The position numbers and the translations under genes were made by a program. Source: an uncultured Treponema sp. (GTDB lineage Bacteria > Spirochaetota > Spirochaetia > Treponematales > Treponemataceae). From it: a DNA stretch of 20,290 nt. The stretch is taken from positions 1 through 20,290 of the forward strand of contig CAJOQA010000256.1 of NCBI GenBank assembly GCA_905236465.1, in the 5' to 3' direction. The notes under the pieces were generated by a model that was not told the origin of the DNA, did no database searches, and saw nothing but the letters and a program-made list of their open reading frames with translations. The number at the start of each line of letters is the position of its first letter. Positions within the stretch are counted from its first letter, which is position 1. Positions 7,962 to 14,109 of the stretch are shown here, piece after piece.

Positions 7962-7990
7962 ATTATGACATTTTTTTGTAGCAGTTTCAA
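7962..7990 (-). promoter_or_regulatory. Sigma-70 promoter of the aldehyde dehydrogenase gene
   Basis: On the minus strand TTGAAA (7985-7990) is followed by a 17-nt spacer and CATAAT (7962-7967). The -10 ends 6 nt before ATG 7955, so the mRNA should start at or very near the start codon. No Shine-Dalgarno sequence is present. Confidence 0.65.
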
Positions 7991-8001
7991 TAGAAATGTT
8001 G

Positions 8002-8007
8002 TATAAT
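8002..8007 (+). promoter_or_regulatory. -10 box of the PAS-GGDEF-EAL gene
   Basis: A perfect TATAAT ends 9 nt before ATG 8017, which leaves a leader of only a few nucleotides. AGAGG (8008-8012) precedes the ATG by 4 nt, rather close for a Shine-Dalgarno site. The -35 is unclear. Confidence 0.5.
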
Positions 8008-8016
8008 AGAGGTATA

Positions 8017-10299
8017 ATGAGAAATGCTAGTACTCTGCTCCTTCTTTTTTTTGCAGGAGTTCTCACTTTTTGTGCCATAAGGGCTTTTTTTTCAAAACAA
8101 GCAATCGCTAAAAAATTGTGCTACTTCCTTGTAGCCCTGCTTTTTCCCCTTTGTGGAAATATAATTGTAATTGTCTCTCGCTCTTCTGTGCTTAGCAGTG
8201 CAGGCTATTACCTGTATCTTGTGGGAACTGACCTTGTTTTTTATACCCTCTTTGCTTTTATAATGGACTACTGTTCATTTTCTTTTTCAAAAACACTTTT
8301 ACAAAAAATTCTTCTAGCCTTAACTCTTATAGATATCGTATTAGTTTTTTCAAACTTGATTTTTGGCTTTGTTTTTTCTACCCAAGAAATTTTCCTTCCT
8401 GACGACAGCGTTTACTACGCCATTTCAAGCAGATTTTACCACTATGTCCACCTGATTTTTAACTACCTTTTCTTTACCCTTATGCTTTCTGTTTTGGTAA
8501 TTAAACTGGTGATTACCCCTAAGATTTACATAGAACGCTTTATAATACTGCTGATTTTTATGCTTTTAACCGCAGCCTTTGAAAGCTACTATATATTTGC
8601 CAATATCCCCATAGACTTAGCTATGGTAGGCTATGCGGTTTGCGGCCTTCTTATTTATATACTTGCCCTCTACTACCGCCCGATTTTTCTCTCTCATCTG
8701 CTTACATTAAAGATTTTAGCCATTAGCCAGGATGCCTACTTCTTTTATGACAGAAACGGGAAGTGCATCTTTGCAAATAAAAGCGCCAAGAGGATCTTTG
8801 GAACAGGCGACCAGAGCCTTGCCTCTTGTTCTGATAGGGTTAAGGAATTTATCCAGGACAAGCATATACTTGCAAGGGGAAACAGCCTGTGCGGAAAAGT
8901 AAAAGTTTTAGTGGAAGAGCAGGAGATGACATTCCGCTATGAATACTATTGCTTTTACGATAAAAAGGAACGCTTTGTAGGCTCTTTTTTAAAGGCAACG
9001 GATATTAGCGCTGAAGAAAATGAAATAAAAAATCGTCTCTTTGCGTCAACGCATGACCCCTTGACCGGACTTTACAATAAGGATTATTTTATTGAAAAAG
9101 TTAAGGAAAGAATAAAAGTTGATAAAAGAAAGTATTTTCTTATGGTCTCTGACATAAAAGATTTTAAGCTGATAAACAATATTTATGGTAACGCAGACGG
9201 AAATCTCCTTCTAAAGCAGGTGGCAGATGCCTTAACAACTTATTCCGATAGAACTTCAATTTTTTGTCGCTTAGGAAATGATAAGTTTGCAGTTTTTGCC
9301 CTTAGGGAAAAGTTTTCAGAAGAAAAATTTGTTACACTAGGCCGCAAGGTCTTTAAACTAGAGCGGGACTTGCAGTACCCTGTGATTGTGCATCTTGGGG
9401 TTTATTTTGTGGAAGATACTTCTATGCCCATAAGTTTTATGTTAGACAGGGCCTTTATGGCTATTTCAAAAATAAAGTCTGACTATAGCGTAAAACTGGC
9501 TTACTACGATGAAAAACTTCATGAGGAAAAGATTTGGGAGCAGACTATTGCGGGGCAGCTTTCTTCTGCTATAGAAAATGGAGAGATTGTCCCCTTCTTG
9601 CAGCCACAGGTAGACTGTAATGGAAAGCTCAAGGGGGCAGAAGTTCTTGTTAGGTGGATTCACCATGAAAAAGGACTGCTTCCGCCCATTTCTTTTATTC
9701 CTATTTTTGAAAAGAACGGCTTAATCTCTACAATAGATGTTTTTATGTGGGAAGAAGCTTGCAGGATTCTTGCAAAATGGAATGCTTTGGGAATAAAGGA
9801 TATAAGCATTTCTGTTAATATTTCGCCTAAGGACTTTTACTTTGTAGACCTCTACGAAACCTTTACCAGGTTGGTAAAAAAGTACGGAATAGAGACAAGC
9901 AGTCTGCATTTGGAAATTACAGAGACCTTAGTTATGACTGATCTTGAAAATCGCCTGAAAACGATAAATGCCCTTAGAAACGAAGGCTTTGTTATAGAAA
10001 TAGATGACTTTGGCTCAGGCTATTCCTCTTTGAATATGCTCAAGGATCTGCCCCTGGACGTAATAAAAATTGATATGGCATTTTTGAATAAAAGTCAGGA
10101 AAAAGAAAAGGCCCGCATTATTCTTGAGGAAATAATCAATCTTGCCCACAAGCTTTCCCTTCCAACCATTACAGAAGGGGTTGAGCTGAAAGAACAACTT
10201 GATATGCTTGTGAACTTTGGTGGGGCTATCTTTCAGGGCTACTATTTTTCAAAACCCATTCCCCTGTCAGACTTTGAGAAAAAGTACTTTAGTCTGTAA
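8017..10299 (+). CDS. Membrane PAS-GGDEF-EAL protein, probable c-di-GMP phosphodiesterase
   Basis: A 760-residue inner-membrane signalling protein. Residues 1 to about 230 hold about seven hydrophobic segments, in the style of the 7TM N-terminal regions of some histidine kinases and cyclases. A PAS-like domain follows (about 240-335; AYFFYDRNGKCIFANKSAKR). The GGDEF domain (about 340-500) starts with THDPLTGLYNK but has GNDKF (420-424) in place of GGDEF, so cyclase activity is unlikely. The EAL domain (about 515-755) keeps the metal and catalytic positions: E542 in EVL, the N of SVNIS, the second E of ITET, D663-D664 in IDDFGSGYSS, E720 in TEGVE and the Q of QGYYFSKP. It should hydrolyse c-di-GMP, perhaps with the dead GGDEF domain as a GTP-sensing module. 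The start at ATG 8017 is preferred to ATG 7996, which lies upstream of the -10. The 3' end overlaps the convergent mgtC-like gene by 11 bp. Confidence 0.9.
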   Translation: MRNASTLLLLFFAGVLTFCAIRAFFSKQAIAKKLCYFLVALLFPLCGNIIVIVSRSSVLSSAGYYLYLVGTDLVFYTLFAFIMDYCSFSFSKTLLQKILLALTLIDIVLVFSNLIFGFVFSTQEIFLPDDSVYYAISSRFYHYVHLIFNYLFFTLMLSVLVIKLVITPKIYIERFIILLIFMLLTAAFESYYIFANIPIDLAMVGYAVCGLLIYILALYYRPIFLSHLLTLKILAISQDAYFFYDRNGKCIFANKSAKRIFGTGDQSLASCSDRVKEFIQDKHILARGNSLCGKVKVLVEEQEMTFRYEYYCFYDKKERFVGSFLKATDISAEENEIKNRLFASTHDPLTGLYNKDYFIEKVKERIKVDKRKYFLMVSDIKDFKLINNIYGNADGNLLLKQVADALTTYSDRTSIFCRLGNDKFAVFALREKFSEEKFVTLGRKVFKLERDLQYPVIVHLGVYFVEDTSMPISFMLDRAFMAISKIKSDYSVKLAYYDEKLHEEKIWEQTIAGQLSSAIENGEIVPFLQPQVDCNGKLKGAEVLVRWIHHEKGLLPPISFIPIFEKNGLISTIDVFMWEEACRILAKWNALGIKDISISVNISPKDFYFVDLYETFTRLVKKYGIETSSLHLEITETLVMTDLENRLKTINALRNEGFVIEIDDFGSGYSSLNMLKDLPLDVIKIDMAFLNKSQEKEKARIILEEIINLAHKLSLPTITEGVELKEQLDMLVNFGGAIFQGYYFSKPIPLSDFEKKYFSL

Positions 10300-10990
10300 G
10301 GGAAAACTCGCTTAGTTTGCCTATGCTTTGTAAACCAGGCAGGAGTTTGGTAAAGTCATTTTCACTAGGGGCTTTTACAGTATAGTGCAGGATAAGTTGG
10401 TGGTTTGCCATTATGCGGCTCATATTCAGGTCTATGATTATGTAGCCGTTTTTTTCTATTGTTTTCTTAAGGCTTTCCATATCTACGCTGTCGCCTTCAA
10501 AGACTAAGTGCAAGGTCTTTATTTTTACCGCAGGAAAGTATTTTTCCTCAACTTTTTCAAGCAGGACTAGTACTATAACTATTACAATAAGGACTGCGGC
10601 AGCCGGTATGTACATTCCTGCCCCTATAGCCAGTCCCAAAGAAGAAGAAGCCCAGATTATTGCAGCAGAAGTCAGCCCCTTTATGTTTAACCCCTGTCTA
10701 AGTATTGCTCCTCCCCCAAGAAAGCCTATTCCGCTTACAACGCCGGCGCTTATACGGGTAGAATCCCCCCCTGTAAAGGCCAACCCTATTGGGTTTATTG
10801 CAGCCTGGTAGTAAGACATTATTGAAAGAAGACAAGAAGAGACACTTATTAAAATGAGGGTTCGCATGCCCACAACATGGTTGCGGCTTTTTCTTTCTAT
10901 TCCAAGCACAAAACCGCAGACTATGCTTGCGGCAAGCTTTATCAGACATTCAATATAAAAATTTACCTGATCTGGTCTAAAAAATATCAT
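10289..10990 (-). CDS. MgtC/SapB family membrane protein
   Basis: A 233-residue protein with an N-terminal membrane domain (residues 1 to about 150, several hydrophobic helices) and a C-terminal cytoplasmic part of about 80 residues that resembles an ACT-like fold. Family hallmarks are clear: GFVLGIERKSRNHVVGMRTL, then ISAGVVSGIGFLGGGAIL, then GLTSAAIIWASSSLGLAIG. MgtC relatives are linked to magnesium limitation, acid tolerance and control of the F1F0 ATPase in some pathogens; the molecular role here is not shown. ATG 10990 is chosen over upstream in-frame codons (to 11083) because it has an AAGGA site about 8 nt upstream and its ATGA overlaps the preceding gene's stop (10987-10989), which indicates translational coupling. 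It is the second gene of a two-gene unit, and its 3' end overlaps the convergent c-di-GMP gene. Confidence 0.9.
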   Translation of the reverse strand: MIFFRPDQVNFYIECLIKLAASIVCGFVLGIERKSRNHVVGMRTLILISVSSCLLSIMSYYQAAINPIGLAFTGGDSTRISAGVVSGIGFLGGGAILRQGLNIKGLTSAAIIWASSSLGLAIGAGMYIPAAAVLIVIVIVLVLLEKVEEKYFPAVKIKTLHLVFEGDSVDMESLKKTIEKNGYIIIDLNMSRIMANHQLILHYTVKAPSENDFTKLLPGLQSIGKLSEFSLTD

Positions 10991-11790
10991 TGCTTTTTTT
11001 CCTTTCTTCTTCCAAAGAAGCTGAAGCCAGATGTCTGCTGGGGGGCTGGTGGAGGTGTTATTTTTGCCCCCATTTTTACCCACTGCCCGCTTTTTTTGTG
11101 GTTTTCTGCAGAGTCAAGGTAGTCGGATAACCATTTAGCTAGTTGCAGTTCTGAGCTGACTATATCTGAGCTCCTGTCACCACGGGCAAGAATTATATTT
11201 ACAAAGGTGCTGTCGCTATAAAGGCTTGCAAGATTTTCAGCAAATGCAGCAAATGCAGCGGCAGCGGCTGCTATAACAGGGGAGGCTATTGCATAAGTGC
11301 CACTTCTTAGGCCTGGAATTTTTGCCGCATCACTTACGCTAGGGCCGTCCTTTAGCAGAAAGACCAAGCTTTTCTTTTCTCCGTTGCTAGAAAATGCGTG
11401 CTCAAAGCGGGCAAGAAGTTCCAGGGCTAAATATTGGAATGAGAGTATAAGCGAGTCCGCGGTTTTTGCACATTCTTCTATGGTTAAGCTGTTTGCTTTA
11501 GAAGCATAAAATTCTTCATCAAAGTAAAGGACTGCTTCGTCTGCCTTACCAAATATACTTTCTGTTGTTAAAAGCAGGGTTTTTGCAGAGATGGGCGAAG
11601 ACTTGTTCCAAGGAATTTCTGCTACTCCAGATGCTTTTCCCAAAAGTTTTTGCTGCCTCTGACCTGCATCAGTGTCATTTTCGCTATCAGCCTTAGTTAC
11701 TGCCACAAAGCGGCCGCTGTCGGCAAGTCCGTCAGCAAACTTAGTGCCTGCTGGGGCATCTTTTCCTGCAAGGATCATTATTTTAGACAT
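10987..11790 (-). CDS. Degenerate short-chain-dehydrogenase-like protein
   Basis: I do not recognise a named family. The 267-residue product has a Rossmann-like look: KIMILAGKDAPAGTKFADGL at the N-terminus, where SDR enzymes have TGxxxGxG, a strand DEAVLYFDE at about 84-92, LVFLLKDG at about 142-149, then Y166-A-I-A-S170 followed by a long Ala-rich helix and FVNIILARG. The last part aligns by eye with the SDR block YxxxK ... VRVNAVAPG, but the catalytic lysine is Ser170 and the glycine motif is altered. It is therefore probably a non-catalytic SDR fold. The C-terminus has a proline-rich linker (TPPPAPQQ) and a basic tail (FGRRKEKKQ). It is the first gene of a unit with the MgtC-like protein. 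There is no Shine-Dalgarno sequence; the start relies on a promoter 7 nt upstream. Confidence 0.75.
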   Translation of the reverse strand: MSKIMILAGKDAPAGTKFADGLADSGRFVAVTKADSENDTDAGQRQQKLLGKASGVAEIPWNKSSPISAKTLLLTTESIFGKADEAVLYFDEEFYASKANSLTIEECAKTADSLILSFQYLALELLARFEHAFSSNGEKKSLVFLLKDGPSVSDAAKIPGLRSGTYAIASPVIAAAAAAFAAFAENLASLYSDSTFVNIILARGDRSSDIVSSELQLAKWLSDYLDSAENHKKSGQWVKMGAKITPPPAPQQTSGFSFFGRRKEKKQ

Positions 11791-11797
11791 ACTTGTA

Positions 11798-11825
11798 AGT
11801 ATACCACAAGGATTGTACTTTGCAA
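11798..11825 (-). promoter_or_regulatory. Promoter of the SDR-like/mgtC unit, shared -35
   Basis: On the minus strand TTGCAA (11820-11825) is followed by a 16-nt spacer and TATACT (11798-11803), with a TGn extension just upstream of the -10. The -10 ends 7 nt before ATG 11790, which predicts a leaderless mRNA. Confidence 0.65.
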
Positions 11826-11847
11826 AGGGTGCAAAAAATTGTATAAT
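11820..11847 (+). promoter_or_regulatory. Promoter of the symporter gene, shared -35
   Basis: TTGCAA (11820-11825), a 16-nt spacer and a perfect TATAAT (11842-11847). The -10 ends 8 nt before ATG 11856. The -35 hexamer is its own complement and also serves the opposite promoter. Confidence 0.7.
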
Positions 11848-11855
11848 AGAAAGCT

Positions 11856-13085
11856 ATGAGACTTTGGTTAAAATATCTGATTGGTATGGCTATAGGTGTA
11901 GCCGCATATTTTATAATTCCTTCAGGAAGCGCACAGGCTCGTGCTCTTGTTGATTTTTTCTTTGACTTTGCCCTTCGTTTCGGACGGTTCACACTCTTAC
12001 CGCTTTTATTCTTTTGTGTTGCTACTGCTTGTTTTAAGCTGAACGAAAATAAGATGGTCTTTAAAACAGGTTCTTGGACATTTGGTCTTATACTTTTGTC
12101 TTCCCTGGCCCTTATGCTCTTAGGGCTTTTTTCTTCGCTGATAGTTCATCTGCCCCGTATCCCAATTACAATGGAAAAAACAAATACCTTAACAGAATTT
12201 AGCATACAAGGTCTTCTTTTGCAGCTTTTCCCCTATTCCGGATTTGAAGCTTTGCTGAACGGTGCCTTTTTGCTGCCTTGTTTTATATTTGCGGGGCTTG
12301 CAGGGGCAGGCGCTTCTAGCGAAAGGGCTGCTTCAAAAACAGCTTTTTCTATTTTTGATTCTATGAGCAGGGTTTGCTACAATGTAATGAGTTTTGTAAC
12401 AGAGATTTTTGTAATCGGTATGATTGCCATAATGTGCAAGTGGACCTTGGAATTTGTTCCCGTAATGTCAAGTCCTGTTTTTAGACCCATGATTATTTTG
12501 CTGCTTGTAGACTTAAGTTTAGTCGCTTTTGTAGCTTATCCCCTAGTCCTCCACTTTTTCTGTCACGAGCCACACCCCTATAGGGTTTTGTATGCAAGCC
12601 TCTGCCCCTTCTTAGTTGCCTTTTTTAGCGGGGATGCAAACCTTTCTTTGCAAGTAAATATGCGGCACGGTAAAGATAGTTTGGGAATAAAACGGCGGAT
12701 TAATTCTGTAACTTTCCCCCTGTTTTCAATTTTTGCCAGGGGAGGGGATGCTTTGGTAATGGCATTTTCTTTTGTTATAATTTTGCGTTCTTATTCTCCG
12801 CTACCAATAAATGCTTTTGTTGTTTTGTGGATAGCCCTTTTGTCCTTTTTGCTTTCTTTTGCGCTTGGTTCCCTAAGTTCAGGCGGGGCTTTTATAGCTA
12901 TTACCGTTATGTGCTCCCTTTACGGACGGGGACTTGAGCCAAGCTACCTTTTGTTAAAAGAAGTAGCCCCAATCCTTACTTCCTTTGCGGCTGGCTTTAA
13001 TGCAATAACTGCTATGTTTGCAAGCTATATTGTTGCGGTAAAAACTGGCATGTATCAGCCAAAAGAACTGAAGCACTTTATTTAA
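11856..13085 (+). CDS. Divergent dicarboxylate/amino acid:cation symporter family protein
   Basis: A 409-residue polytopic membrane protein. Overall pattern and length fit the DAACS/SDF family (GltP, DctA), which carries glutamate, aspartate or C4-dicarboxylates with Na+ or H+: an N-terminal KYLIGMAIGVAAYFI, then FGRFTLLPLLFFCVATAC, and in the C-terminal half two hairpin-like regions around residues 255-270 and 335-355. The substrate and ion motifs are changed. HP1 has FSGDANLSL (S258-G259-D260) instead of the serine-rich motif, the NMDGT site of TM7 reads ARGGDA (294-299), and the TM8 region ILTSFAAGFNAITAM lacks the usual aspartates and arginine. Substrate and coupling ion are therefore unpredictable, and the protein may be a paralogue with a new role. 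No Shine-Dalgarno sequence precedes ATG 11856. The last 8 bp overlap the convergent apbE. Confidence 0.75.
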   Translation: MRLWLKYLIGMAIGVAAYFIIPSGSAQARALVDFFFDFALRFGRFTLLPLLFFCVATACFKLNENKMVFKTGSWTFGLILLSSLALMLLGLFSSLIVHLPRIPITMEKTNTLTEFSIQGLLLQLFPYSGFEALLNGAFLLPCFIFAGLAGAGASSERAASKTAFSIFDSMSRVCYNVMSFVTEIFVIGMIAIMCKWTLEFVPVMSSPVFRPMIILLLVDLSLVAFVAYPLVLHFFCHEPHPYRVLYASLCPFLVAFFSGDANLSLQVNMRHGKDSLGIKRRINSVTFPLFSIFARGGDALVMAFSFVIILRSYSPLPINAFVVLWIALLSFLLSFALGSLSSGGAFIAITVMCSLYGRGLEPSYLLLKEVAPILTSFAAGFNAITAMFASYIVAVKTGMYQPKELKHFI

Positions 13086-14109
13086 ATTCAATTTTACTGA
13101 ATTCATCTGCTTGGGGCTTTAGGTGTCCCCTAAGGGATGAAGATGCGATAATGCTTGTGTCACTATTTATAAAAACGGCAGGGGCTGCATTCAATTCCAT
13201 GTAGGCGTCGGCTCCTAAAAGAAAGGCAATAGTGCTAAGGGCATCTGCTTGCATTGAAGAGGGAGAGATTATGGTTGAAGAGAGCACGCCGGACCTAGCA
13301 GGTTTCCCGCTTCTTGGATCAAGTATATGGTGGTAAAGAATTCCTTCTTCTATAAAGTACCGCTCGTAAAGCCCACTGGTAACAACTGAATTGTCAGCCT
13401 TAAAACTTACAGATAAAGCTACTCCGCCTTCTAGGTTCATGGGGTTCTTTATCCCAATTTCCCAGTCAGCATCTTCTTTGCTACCATAGGCAAGGATATT
13501 TCCACCTAAGTTTATGATTGCTTTTTTTACTTTATGCTCTCCAAGTATTCGTGCCAACTCATCAGCGGCATAGCCTTTAGCAATTCCTCCTAAGTCTAAG
13601 GCCATCCCGCTTTTTTTTAGCAGGACCCTGCTGCTAGTTCCGTCTTTTCCCCTTATAAGCTCTAGGTTCTTGTAGTTTACAAGGGCCTTTGCTTCTTCTA
13701 TTTCTTTTTCATTTGGAACTTTTGGGTTGCTTGTGTTTATGCCCCAAAGTTTTACCAGGGGGCCTATAGTTGGGTCAAAGCTTCCGTTAGAAAGTTCTGC
13801 AAAACGCACAGCTGCCTGTAGCACATAAAACACATCCTCATGGACTGCAACTGATTTTTCTCCTGCTGCCATATTGACCCTGCTTATGTCGCTTTCTGCT
13901 ATGTTTGGGCTAAAACGGTTTTCTATTTTATGCAGCCGGTCAAAAAGCTCATTGTAAAGGTCTTCGCTTGCATCTTCATAGGCGTTTACTGAGCAGATCG
14001 TGCCAAGAACAGCTTCTGTCCTAGTGGGAATGGCTTCTTTTTTGCAAGAGACAGAAAAAAATGTAAGTAAAAAAATAGCGCTAAATGTTAAGTTTAAAAT
14101 TCTGTGCAT
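13078..14109 (-). CDS. apbE: FAD:protein FMN transferase, lipoprotein (ApbE)
   Basis: ApbE transfers FMN from FAD to a threonine or serine of target flavoproteins such as Rnf/Nqr subunits; in treponemes the homologue is a periplasmic lipoprotein. The 343-residue product has a hydrophobic signal with a relaxed lipobox, SVSC (C22). Family motifs are in order: DPTIGPLVKLWG, LDLGGIAKGYAAD (171-183), NLGGNI (200-205), HHILDPRSGKPA (260-271) and ADALST (288-293). ATG 14109 lies 29 bp inside the upstream GGDEF-EAL frame with only a weak GGA-type site before it, so translation is probably coupled. It is the last gene of the glgP unit. No likely target protein is encoded in the window. Confidence 0.95.
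   Translation of the reverse strand: MHRILNLTFSAIFLLTFFSVSCKKEAIPTRTEAVLGTICSVNAYEDASEDLYNELFDRLHKIENRFSPNIAESDISRVNMAAGEKSVAVHEDVFYVLQAAVRFAELSNGSFDPTIGPLVKLWGINTSNPKVPNEKEIEEAKALVNYKNLELIRGKDGTSSRVLLKKSGMALDLGGIAKGYAADELARILGEHKVKKAIINLGGNILAYGSKEDADWEIGIKNPMNLEGGVALSVSFKADNSVVTSGLYERYFIEEGILYHHILDPRSGKPARSGVLSSTIISPSSMQADALSTIAFLLGADAYMELNAAPAVFINSDTSIIASSSLRGHLKPQADEFSKIEFK

Noticed and set aside
7996..8016. ATG 7996 as the start of the PAS-GGDEF-EAL gene
   Set aside because: The perfect -10 TATAAT lies inside those first codons, so an mRNA from that promoter would not contain this ATG.
7956..8078. A 41-residue upstream extension of the aldehyde dehydrogenase
   Set aside because: It would run through the -35 and -10 boxes and into the divergent gene's coding start, and the extra residues have no family match.
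10991..11083. A 31-residue upstream extension of the MgtC-like protein
   Set aside because: It overlaps the coding region of the preceding gene, and ATG 10990 has both a ribosome site and an ATGA coupling to the upstream stop.
11236..11268. Short repeated GCAAATGCA units that could be a tandem repeat
   Set aside because: They encode the Ala-rich helix of the SDR-like protein and do not extend beyond a few units.
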